From Bacteroidota bacterium (GTDB taxonomy: Bacteria; Bacteroidota; Bacteroidia; Cytophagales; Cytophagaceae), in NCBI GenBank assembly GCA_023392125.1, contig JAEVZS010000007.1, positions 208,875 to 272,874 of the forward strand: a stretch of 64,000 bases of DNA, written 5' to 3'. The stretch's first letter is position 1. Each line of letters begins with the position of its first letter. Below are positions 1 through 7,270 of this stretch, piece after piece. Below the pieces are notes generated by a model. The model ran no database searches, was not told the origin of the DNA, and worked only from the letters and a program-made list of their open reading frames with translations. A program made the translations under genes and the position numbers.

Positions 1-614
1 GCGGCAAACAATTTAGCAGCAAGAAGCCTTGACTCCTGAGAAAGGCGAGCATTACGGCTTGACATAGCCAGACCGCTATCCTCTCTTATAACCGGACACA
101 TAACCAGCTCTACAGGAACTCCCAACTGCTTTGTCATTGATTCTACAACCTTGAACTGCTGAAGGTCTTTTTGCCCAAAATATGCCTGATCAGGCCGGAC
201 CAGCCGGAAAAAATGATGTACAATCCGCATAACTCCCTCAAAATGTCCTGGCCGATGCGCACCCTCCATTACCGTATTCAGATTTCCCAATGTAACCTTC
301 ACTGTCTCCATCCTTGCATAAACTTCCTCTTCTCCCGGTATAAACAAGATATCACATTGCGCTTCTTTAAGCATTTCAATATCTTTTTCCGGAGTCTTGG
401 GGTATTTAAGAAAATCATCCGCATTATTAAACTGAATCCGGTTTACAAAAATAGTCCCTACAACGATATCGTTATCCAGCTTTGCACGGCGGAATAGGGA
501 GACGTGCCCTTCATGTAAAGCGCCCATTGTAGGCACAAGGCCAATCCTTTTTCCTTTCGAGCGGTAAGCTTCAAGCTCAATACCCAGTTCATTTATAGTT
601 GTTACAATCTTCAT
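1..614 (-). CDS. panC: Pantoate--beta-alanine ligase (C-terminus beyond window)
   Basis: Joins pantoate to beta-alanine using ATP, the last step of pantothenate (vitamin B5) synthesis in the cytoplasm. Translating the minus strand from the ATG at 614 gives about 204 codons with the nucleotide-binding motif PTMGALHEGH near residue 30 and SSRN near the window edge. The family is usually about 280 residues, so roughly the last 80 lie outside the window. The usual FVNPxQF pantoate-binding segment reads FVNRIQF: Asn and Gln are kept but Pro is replaced by Arg. It is divergently transcribed from the glycogen-synthase-like gene. The identification is firm. Confidence 0.93.
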   Translation of the reverse strand, partial: MKIVTTINELGIELEAYRSKGKRIGLVPTMGALHEGHVSLFRRAKLDNDIVVGTIFVNRIQFNNADDFLKYPKTPEKDIEMLKEAQCDILFIPGEEEVYARMETVKVTLGNLNTVMEGAHRPGHFEGVMRIVHHFFRLVRPDQAYFGQKDLQQFKVVESMTKQLGVPVELVMCPVIREDSGLAMSSRNARLSQESRLLAAKLFA

Positions 615-674
615 AAGTCTACGCTACACCCACGGAGAGCCGGGCGGGAAAATAACGGTATGATTGTAATTTTC

Positions 675-706
675 CTTGAAAAATCAGAAATTTTTTTTTA
701 TTTTTG
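675..706 (+). promoter_or_regulatory. Bacteroidota-type promoter
   Basis: CTTG at 675-678 is followed after 20 bases by TATTTTTG at 699-706, matching the TTTG / TAnnTTTG layout of Bacteroidota housekeeping promoters with one mismatch in the upstream box. It lies 47 bases before the ATG at 753, which also supports that start over an upstream in-frame ATG at 660 that would put the promoter inside the gene. Confidence 0.55.
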
Positions 707-752
707 TATGCCCATACTACGCTTTTGTTTGAAACAACCAAAAAATGCTGAT

Positions 753-1565
753 ATGTCAAAACTAAAAATTCTTTATGTAGCCAGTGAAATCAACCCTTTT
801 CTTCAAACCTCCGAGGTTGCGAATTTCGTAAGAAAGCTACCTGAAGCAATGCAGGAAAGAGGAATGGAAATCAGAATCCTGGTTCCAAGATTTGGCTTAA
901 TCAATGAACGAAAAAACAGGTTGCATGAAGTAGTTAGATTATCAGGTATAAATATCTCAGTAGGCGATGAGGAGAAACCACTCATAATCAAGGTTGCTTC
1001 CATACCCAATGCGAAACTCCAGGTTTATTTTATTGACAATGAAGACTATTTTCAGAGAAAGTCCGTATTTCTTGACAAAGACAATAAATTCTATTCCGAC
1101 AATGATGAAAGAGCAATCTTCTTTTGCAAAGGAGTATTGGAAACTGTAAAAAAACTGGGTTGGTCACCTGACATAGTGCACTGCAATGACTGGATGACAA
1201 GCCTGATCCCTTTATACCTGAAAACCAGATACAAAAAAGATCCGATATTTAAAGATTCAAAATCTGTTTTTACTGTTTACAACAATTACTTTACTCATAA
1301 ATTTTCAGGTGACCTTTTGGGTAAGGTAAAAATGCTGGACATTGAAGACTCTATGCTGAAACACCTGGAATCAGGAGATTTTGAAGGCTTCGTAAGGATA
1401 GGCGCTGAATATGCTGACGCTGTTATTTCCGGTGACAGCGATTATGATGAAAGCGTACAGGCACTGATTACAACCCTTGGCAAAACCACCAAGATTAACT
1501 CGTTTAAAGAGCACGACAACTATCTGGATGCCCATTTTAATCTGTACACAGAACTTACAAATTAA
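753..1565 (+). CDS. Glycogen/starch synthase-like protein, N-terminal domain only, probably non-catalytic
   Basis: 270 residues matching only the N-terminal Rossmann half of GT5 glycogen synthases; the C-terminal nucleotide-sugar half is absent (the full family is about 470-500 residues). The opening KILYVASEINPF resembles the GT5 start, but the KTGGL motif that binds ADP-glucose is replaced by QTSEV at residues 18-22. The later W-PDIVHxHDW motif survives as SPDIVHCNDW. I therefore doubt that it makes glucan. I recall such short proteins beside panC in other Bacteroidota, so a conserved non-enzymatic role is possible. The start at 753 is chosen because a promoter lies just upstream. Confidence 0.75.
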   Translation: MSKLKILYVASEINPFLQTSEVANFVRKLPEAMQERGMEIRILVPRFGLINERKNRLHEVVRLSGINISVGDEEKPLIIKVASIPNAKLQVYFIDNEDYFQRKSVFLDKDNKFYSDNDERAIFFCKGVLETVKKLGWSPDIVHCNDWMTSLIPLYLKTRYKKDPIFKDSKSVFTVYNNYFTHKFSGDLLGKVKMLDIEDSMLKHLESGDFEGFVRIGAEYADAVISGDSDYDESVQALITTLGKTTKINSFKEHDNYLDAHFNLYTELTN

Positions 1566-1587
1566 GAAGTTAAGACAGTCAATTTAC

Positions 1588-1624
1588 AAAGAAAGAGGGG
1601 CCTGAAACGGCCCTTTTTTCTTTG
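1588..1624 (+). terminator. Rho-independent terminator
   Basis: The arm AAAGAAAGAGGGGCC (1588-1602) pairs with GGCCCTTTTTTCTTT (1609-1623) around a six-base loop, and the right arm is itself T-rich. It sits 22 bases after the stop of the glycogen-synthase-like gene. Confidence 0.8.
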
Positions 1625-1686
1625 TAAATATTATTTTGAAAAAAAAATCGTTTTTGATTAACATTGACAAATAATCTAATATCTAT

Positions 1687-3522
1687 ATGTGTGGAATTGT
1701 AGCGTACCTGGGACATCAGGAAGCCGCCCCGATTATTATCAAAGGCTTAAAAAGACTGGAATATCGGGGGTACGATAGCGCAGGAATCGCCCTACTAAAC
1801 GGAGATCTTAACGTTTACAAAAAGAAAGGGAAAGTTGCCGATCTTGAAGACTTTATTGGACGGCAAGAGCTCCATTCAACAATTGGTATCGGGCATACCC
1901 GCTGGGCCACGCATGGAGAGCCAAGCGACCGAAATGCTCACCCTCACTACTCTAACAATAAAGATCTGGCAATTATTCACAACGGAATAATTGAAAATTA
2001 TGCTGCCTTAAAAGCCGATTTAATTAAAAGAGGACATACATTTCAGAGCGATACTGATTCTGAAGTTTTCATTCATTTTATTGAAGATATACAGGCCCAT
2101 GAGAACTGCTCACTTGAAAAAGCTGTGCGAATCGCTTTATCCAAAGTTGTTGGAGCATATGCAATCGTTATTCTGTCAAAAGAGAATCCCCGCCAGTTAA
2201 TTGCTGCAAGAAAAGGCAGCCCGCTTGTACTTGGCCTGGGGCACAATGAGTTCTTTCTTGCATCTGACGCAACACCAATCATCGAATATACTGATCAGGT
2301 TGTATATCTCAATGATCAGGAAATTGTAATTGTAAATGATGAAGGCTTTTGCATCAAGACCATTGATGACGAAATAACCACTCCTTATATTCAGAAGCTG
2401 GATATGGAACTGGAAGCCATCGAAAAAGGTGGATTTGAGCATTTTATGCTTAAGGAAATTATGCTCCAGGGAACCTCTATCACTGAATGTCTCAGAGGGA
2501 GGGTAAACTCAACCGAAAACAGGCTAAAACTGGGTGGTATTAATCAATATTACAATCGCCTGCTGAATGCCAAAAGAATTATTATTATAGGATGCGGAAC
2601 CTCCTGGCATGCTGGCATGGTAGCAGAATACCTGTTCGAAGATCTAGCCAGAATTCCGGTAGAGGTAGAGTATGCTTCCGAATTCAGATACAGAAACCCT
2701 GTTATCCACGAAGGAGATATTGTTATTGCAATTTCACAATCCGGGGAAACCGCAGATACACTTGCTGCAATAGAATTGGCAAAATCAAAAGGAGCGATCA
2801 TTTTCGGTGTTTGTAATGTTGTAGGCTCGTCCATTGCAAGAGCCACTCACGAAGGTGCCTACCTTCATACCGGACCGGAGATTGGTGTAGCTAGTACCAA
2901 GGCATTTACAGGACAAGTAACCGTGCTCGCTATGATGGCTATCATGGTAGGCTATACCAATGGACATATCAGCGAGAGTAAATACAGAAAACTCCTGCTT
3001 GATCTGGAGATGATTCCCGAGAAAATAAACAAGATATTAAAGTCAAACGACCTGATTAAAGAGATTGCAGAAACTTTTAAACAGGCCCGCAACTTTCTTT
3101 ACCTCGGTCGTGGCTATAATTTTCCTGTAGCACTCGAAGGAGCCCTGAAGCTGAAAGAGATATCCTACATCCATGCAGAAGGTTATCCGGCTGCAGAAAT
3201 GAAACATGGCCCTATTGCGCTGATTGATGACGAAATGCCGGTAGTATTTCTTGCCACAAAAGACCCTTCATATGAAAAAATTGTATCAAACATAGAAGAA
3301 GTGAGAGCAAGGAAGGGGCGTGTAATAGCAGTGGTAAATGAAGGTGATACCGAAGTTCGCCAGCTGGCAGAATTCGTTATAGAAATTCCGGCGACCAACG
3401 AAGTTCTCCAACCATTGCTTTCTGTTGTTCCGCTTCAGTTGCTGGCCTACCACATTGCCGTACTCAGAGGGTGCAATGTTGATCAGCCAAGAAATCTTGC
3501 AAAATCCGTCACTGTAGAATAA
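1687..3522 (+). CDS. glmS: Glutamine--fructose-6-phosphate aminotransferase (isomerizing)
   Basis: Converts fructose-6-phosphate and glutamine to glucosamine-6-phosphate, the entry step for peptidoglycan and other amino-sugar polymers. At 611 residues it has the full usual length. Cys2 (MCGIVAYLG), exposed after Met removal, is the glutaminase nucleophile. The class II glutaminase domain fills about residues 2-230, with two sugar-isomerase (SIS) domains from about 290 to the end; the tail PRNLAKSVTVE is diagnostic. Monocistronic by layout, with terminators on both sides. I see no glmS ribozyme upstream; only 121 bases separate it from the previous gene and most of that is the terminator. Confidence 0.97.
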   Translation: MCGIVAYLGHQEAAPIIIKGLKRLEYRGYDSAGIALLNGDLNVYKKKGKVADLEDFIGRQELHSTIGIGHTRWATHGEPSDRNAHPHYSNNKDLAIIHNGIIENYAALKADLIKRGHTFQSDTDSEVFIHFIEDIQAHENCSLEKAVRIALSKVVGAYAIVILSKENPRQLIAARKGSPLVLGLGHNEFFLASDATPIIEYTDQVVYLNDQEIVIVNDEGFCIKTIDDEITTPYIQKLDMELEAIEKGGFEHFMLKEIMLQGTSITECLRGRVNSTENRLKLGGINQYYNRLLNAKRIIIIGCGTSWHAGMVAEYLFEDLARIPVEVEYASEFRYRNPVIHEGDIVIAISQSGETADTLAAIELAKSKGAIIFGVCNVVGSSIARATHEGAYLHTGPEIGVASTKAFTGQVTVLAMMAIMVGYTNGHISESKYRKLLLDLEMIPEKINKILKSNDLIKEIAETFKQARNFLYLGRGYNFPVALEGALKLKEISYIHAEGYPAAEMKHGPIALIDDEMPVVFLATKDPSYEKIVSNIEEVRARKGRVIAVVNEGDTEVRQLAEFVIEIPATNEVLQPLLSVVPLQLLAYHIAVLRGCNVDQPRNLAKSVTVE

Positions 3523-3544
3523 GATTCAGAATATTCTCTTCTCC

Positions 3545-3587
3545 AAAAGGCTTTGATTTATTTTATACCTGAATCAAAGCCTTTTTT
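3545..3587. terminator. Bidirectional terminator between convergent genes
   Basis: AAAAGGCTTTGATT (3545-3558) and AATCAAAGCCTTTT (3572-3585) form a perfect 14-bp stem followed by further T. The left arm begins with A, so it can act in both directions. It separates glmS from the convergent glycerate kinase, whose stop codon lies inside the right arm. Confidence 0.85.
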
Positions 3588-4695
3588 CAATCCATGCCCC
3601 AATTGTTCTGGCAAGCCAGTATTCCGGCTCCGCCATGGCCCGTTGCATGGTGCCTGCATTTTGCTCAAGACTGATATAGTCTTCATCGCTCCGGGCACAA
3701 CCAATCGCTTCTTTTTCTATTCTACCTGCCACTACCAGCACCCGCTTATTATATTTTTCTGTGAGTTTCAGAATTCCCGAAACCAGCTTACCATTCCTGC
3801 TCTGATTATCAAACCGCCCTTCACCCGTTATAATCAAATCTGCCTGTTTTATTTTTTGGTCAAGCGCAGCATACTTCACTATCATTTCAATGCCAGAACA
3901 TATTTCGGAAGGGAAAAAAGCCATAAACGCAGCACCAAGTCCCCCTGCCGCTCCCCCACTTTTGGCAATAGCAGGATTTATCCCGGTTTTACTCTCCACA
4001 ACAGAAGCGAAGAAAGCAAGGTTCTGATCCAGTAACCGGCACATCTCAACAGAACCTCCCTTTTGGGGACCATATATCATGCTTGCTCCGTCAGGGCCCA
4101 CAAGCACATTAGTTACATCACACGCAATCTGAAATTCGGAGTACCCGACAGATGGACTAAAATTATCTGTGTCAATATCACATATATCGGCCAAATAAAT
4201 GCCCCCGGCTCTAACATCTCTCCCATTCCTGTCAAGGAAACGCATACCAAGCGCCTGCAACATTCCAAGGCCTGCATCATTAGTCGCGCTGCCACCCAAA
4301 CCAACAATAAATTTTCTGAACCCGGCTTCCAGCGCTGCCCGGATAACTAGCCCGGTTCCATATGAAGATGTATAGAAAGGATTTCTTTCCGAAGATTTTA
4401 ATAAGTGCAGCCCTGATGACGCTGCTATCTCGATAATAGCTTCTCCGGCTCCGATATTAACTCCATAGCTCGCGGTAATCGGACGATTTAGCGGATCCCT
4501 CGCCTGTACCGGGACACGATATCCGTCCCCTAAATGCAGAAAAGTATCAATAAAACCTTCTCCGCCATCAGACAAAGGAAGTACGATACTCTTATAATCA
4601 GGCCTTCTGACAGCAAATTCTTTTGCAATAATACTGCCTACCTGTATTGCTGACAACGTCTCCTTAAAAGAGTCCGGCACAATCAGAACAGTCAT
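3574..4695 (-). CDS. Glycerate kinase (GarK/GlxK type)
   Basis: Phosphorylates D-glycerate, normally to 2-phosphoglycerate in this family, linking glycerate or glyoxylate breakdown to glycolysis. 373 residues, the usual length. Visible motifs are VPDSFKETLSA at the N-terminus, PLSDGGEGF near residue 50, GLGGSATNDAGLGMLQALG near 130-150 and TGEGRFDNQSRNGK near 290. The start is placed at the ATG at 4695 because the family begins directly with the VPDSFK strand; a ten-residue upstream extension has no family support. No other glycerate-pathway gene is adjacent, so its physiological source of glycerate cannot be read from context. Confidence 0.92.
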   Translation of the reverse strand: MTVLIVPDSFKETLSAIQVGSIIAKEFAVRRPDYKSIVLPLSDGGEGFIDTFLHLGDGYRVPVQARDPLNRPITASYGVNIGAGEAIIEIAASSGLHLLKSSERNPFYTSSYGTGLVIRAALEAGFRKFIVGLGGSATNDAGLGMLQALGMRFLDRNGRDVRAGGIYLADICDIDTDNFSPSVGYSEFQIACDVTNVLVGPDGASMIYGPQKGGSVEMCRLLDQNLAFFASVVESKTGINPAIAKSGGAAGGLGAAFMAFFPSEICSGIEMIVKYAALDQKIKQADLIITGEGRFDNQSRNGKLVSGILKLTEKYNKRVLVVAGRIEKEAIGCARSDEDYISLEQNAGTMQRAMAEPEYWLARTIGAWIEKRL

Positions 4696-4750
4696 TATCA
4701 AACTAGCTTTTCTGTGAATTAGCAATATACACCGAAAAGAGAGAAAATAG

Positions 4751-4781
4751 TCAATCCGGCGACTAATATCAGCCGGATTGA
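4751..4781 (-). terminator. Probable terminator of the stress-protein gene
   Basis: TCAATCCGGC (4751-4760) and GCCGGATTGA (4772-4781) form a perfect 10-bp hairpin just after the stop of the minus-strand stress-protein gene. Read in that direction it is followed by CTATTTTCTC, a weak T tract. Confidence 0.6.
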
Positions 4782-4789
4782 TATATCGT

Positions 4790-5701
4790 TCATTTTTTGA
4801 TATTCTTTTCTTCTTTGTTTATGCGCTTACGCAACATTTTCCGCGCAAACGGTCTGGTTGAGCGGTCAACCTTATCTTTATTGATATTGTATGTTAAAAC
4901 TGGTATAGAGCCGTAAGCACTGATATTTTCTGCGACACTTTGTCTGAAAATATGCGCGAGCCCCGTCCTGCCATGCGTATACATACAAAGCAGATCTGTC
5001 TCATTTTCTTCCACATAGCGTGTAATGCCTTCTTCCGGAGAATCCGCGACATAAATATTCAGGTCTAAATGACTTATTTCCAGGTCTTCCAGAATATTAT
5101 TGACCTTTTCTTCTGTCTGAGGAGAGTTCAGATATTCATTATTAAGCTGCACATACAGCAGATGAAGATCCGCATCAAATAATTCTGCCAGATCAAAAAC
5201 CCTTTGCAGTACTGCTCTTACTTCCTTATCACGAAAATCGGAGACAAATGTGATATTTTCCAAGCTAAATTCTTTGCCAAGTTCTCCTACCGTAATAACA
5301 GGAACCCGGGATAACCGTATCGTTTTCTCTGCAACGGATCCGGCCCATATAGACTCTTGGTTTTCCGGTCTTTTTCTTCCCATAATCACAAGTTCTGTTT
5401 TCTCCTCAAGAATCTCATCTGTTACCGAGCCGGAAGACACTTTCACTTCCCAGGTACGATTTACTTCTTCGGGAATCAGTCTGGATGCAATCTTTGACAA
5501 ATGCTCTTCTGCTGACTGAACCATTTCAGGCAGGTATTCTTCCTCTTTTTTCCGGCTAAAGAAAGGGAAGCCGGAAGCCGGCTTCTGGACTATATGAAGC
5601 AACTTTATCTCCATGCCCTTTTTTCCCGCAAAGTATGCCGCCATTCTTACAGCATTCTCTGAGAAATCGGTGAAGTCAACCGGAACTAATATTGTTTTCA
5701 T
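4790..5701 (-). CDS. Tandem universal stress protein (UspA family)
   Basis: 303 residues made of two UspA-like alpha/beta domains. The first (about residues 1-140) starts KTILVPVDFTDFSENA and contains VIMGRKRP. The second (about 150-290) starts ITFVSDFRDKE and ends in YTHGRTGLAHIFRQSVAENI, the nucleotide-binding glycine region of the family. Tandem Usp proteins are common in Bacteroidota and usually bind ATP or respond to stress; no specific substrate can be inferred. The start at 5701 is the ATG directly before the first beta strand; an upstream TTG would add nine residues without homology. A basic tail (RKMLRKRINKEEKNIKK) follows the second domain. Confidence 0.9.
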   Translation of the reverse strand: MKTILVPVDFTDFSENAVRMAAYFAGKKGMEIKLLHIVQKPASGFPFFSRKKEEEYLPEMVQSAEEHLSKIASRLIPEEVNRTWEVKVSSGSVTDEILEEKTELVIMGRKRPENQESIWAGSVAEKTIRLSRVPVITVGELGKEFSLENITFVSDFRDKEVRAVLQRVFDLAELFDADLHLLYVQLNNEYLNSPQTEEKVNNILEDLEISHLDLNIYVADSPEEGITRYVEENETDLLCMYTHGRTGLAHIFRQSVAENISAYGSIPVLTYNINKDKVDRSTRPFARKMLRKRINKEEKNIKK

Positions 5702-5776
5702 ATACCACTCTTTTAAAAAATAACACAAGGAATCATCAGAAAGTTAATTAATATGGCACGACAACTGCGGATATAA

Positions 5777-5784
5777 TATTTTTG
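5777..5784 (+). promoter_or_regulatory. Promoter -7 element
   Basis: TATTTTTG is an exact match to TAnnTTTG, 50 bases before the ATG at 5835. No good TTTG box is visible 20 bases upstream, so only the proximal element is called. Confidence 0.45.
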
Positions 5785-5834
5785 TTATATTAAAAGTTTA
5801 TCAAAATTCGTTGGACGTAGGCAAGATAACCACC

Positions 5835-7160
5835 ATGAAATCTACAAATACAAACACATTCCTTTATAGCGTTCTTATAATACTGACTTGTCAGATGCAG
5901 CTGGTGGCTGCAGATACTACCTCTGTTCAAAAAGTTCAAGGGCTTTCCAACGAGTTATCAAATTACACCTCATTCGAACAGGCAGATCATATCATAGAAA
6001 AGTTTTTACGAAAATGGAGCCTTACCGGCGCCTCTGTTGCCATCGTAAAGGATGACCGGTTAATATACGCAAAGGGATTGGGTTACGCGGATAAAGAAAA
6101 GAAGATACTGGCAACTCCTACCCATTCGTTCAGAGTTGCCAGCATTTCAAAGCTTATCACGGCAATTGCCATAATGAAGCTTGCTGAAGACGGCAGTATA
6201 AGTATTGATGATCATGTCTTTGGGAAAACGGGAATATTAAACACAGCTCCTTATACAGGATATACAGATAAGCGTTTCAATGACATTACCGTACGTCATC
6301 TGCTGATTCACGAAGGCGGCTGGCATAGTAAGTATGGGGATCAAATGTTTATGCCGCATTATATTGCTCGCTTTATGGGTGAAAAGCTTCCCATAAGCGA
6401 TGAAACGATTATTCGGTTTGCCCTTAAAAAAGGATTACACTATACCCCCGGTTCTGCCAGCAGCTACAGCAACCTTGGCTACTGTATTCTGGGAAAAATA
6501 ATTGAAAAAGTCAGTGGAATGCCCTATTCAGAATATGTACAAAGACAGATCCTTGAGCCTCTGAATATTTATGGAATGCATATCACCAGCAATCGTTTTG
6601 CTAATAAAAAACCTCATGAAGCCAAGTTTTATGATGCTCCGGGTGCTCCCACCCGACTATCTGTATATAGCAGCTCAGCATATGCCCCAAGGACCTACGA
6701 AGGGACAGACTTTGAGGCACTGGGGGCTGCAGGCGGCTGGTCAGCTTCTGCAGCTCAGCTGATGCGTCTTCTTACGGCTGTTGACGGACACGCCATTATT
6801 GAGGACATTCTTTCATGCAACTCTATTGATACCATGACCTATCTGGAAAATCCGGACAAATTTGGCTTTGGCTGGATGCACTCGGATAATATGGGCAACT
6901 GGTGGAGGACCGGTACGCTAAGCGGAACTTCTGCGTTTATGATGCGGCGTTGTGATGGAATCAGCTTTGCCTTTATAACCAATACGAGCACTAACCGGGG
7001 TGCTAAATTCGCCTATGATATAAAAGAAATGATGACAGAGGCTATTGATAGTATAAACTGGTGGCCTAATGAGGATCTTTTCCCGTATCTGGAAAATTCC
7101 GAGATTTCCTTTATCCAGGACAGTATTCATAAAACGCCTGTCGAGCTCAAGATAGACTGA
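5835..7160 (+). CDS. Secreted serine hydrolase, class C beta-lactamase / D-peptidase fold
   Basis: 441 residues. A signal peptide covers about residues 1-27 (hydrophobic FLYSVLIILTCQMQLVAA), so it should be exported. The catalytic SxxK motif is S103-I-S-K106 within FRVASISKLIT, and the second motif YSN is Y211-S-N213. The KTG-type third motif is not canonical; GTLSGTS near residue 365 is the best candidate. Family members include esterases, D-peptidases and AmpC-type lactamases. This one looks like a general PF00144 hydrolase and not a specific resistance enzyme. The ATG at 5835 is preferred over an upstream in-frame TTG because it begins the signal peptide directly. Confidence 0.88.
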   Translation: MKSTNTNTFLYSVLIILTCQMQLVAADTTSVQKVQGLSNELSNYTSFEQADHIIEKFLRKWSLTGASVAIVKDDRLIYAKGLGYADKEKKILATPTHSFRVASISKLITAIAIMKLAEDGSISIDDHVFGKTGILNTAPYTGYTDKRFNDITVRHLLIHEGGWHSKYGDQMFMPHYIARFMGEKLPISDETIIRFALKKGLHYTPGSASSYSNLGYCILGKIIEKVSGMPYSEYVQRQILEPLNIYGMHITSNRFANKKPHEAKFYDAPGAPTRLSVYSSSAYAPRTYEGTDFEALGAAGGWSASAAQLMRLLTAVDGHAIIEDILSCNSIDTMTYLENPDKFGFGWMHSDNMGNWWRTGTLSGTSAFMMRRCDGISFAFITNTSTNRGAKFAYDIKEMMTEAIDSINWWPNEDLFPYLENSEISFIQDSIHKTPVELKID

Positions 7161-7206
7161 TTTGATCAAAGGTTCCATATTTTCTTCGCAAGCATTGAGA
7201 GAAAAC

Positions 7207-7244
7207 AAAAAGAGGGATAACCCAAATGGATTGTCCCTCTTTTA
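7207..7244. terminator. Bidirectional terminator between convergent genes
   Basis: AAAAGAGGGATAA and TTGTCCCTCTTTT pair over 13 positions with one G-T pair, with A before and T after. It lies between the serine hydrolase and the convergent nrdA. Confidence 0.8.
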
Positions 7245-7270
7245 TTTTAACTCGTTTCTTCTTAGGAGAA

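Noticed and set aside
171..497. 108-residue open frame on the plus strand at the window start
   Set aside because: It lies antisense to panC, whose minus-strand translation has all the family motifs.
660..752. Longer start for the glycogen-synthase-like gene (extra 31 residues)
   Set aside because: The extension is Phe/Ile-rich with no family match and it covers the TATTTTTG promoter element; the ATG at 753 fits the GT5 start.
3553..4035. 160-residue plus-strand frame within the glycerate kinase gene
   Set aside because: Shadow of the minus-strand glycerate kinase; it has no protein family features.
5835..7160. Specific antibiotic-resistance beta-lactamase
   Set aside because: The KTG motif is not canonical and the sequence looks like a general PF00144 hydrolase, so no resistance claim is justified.
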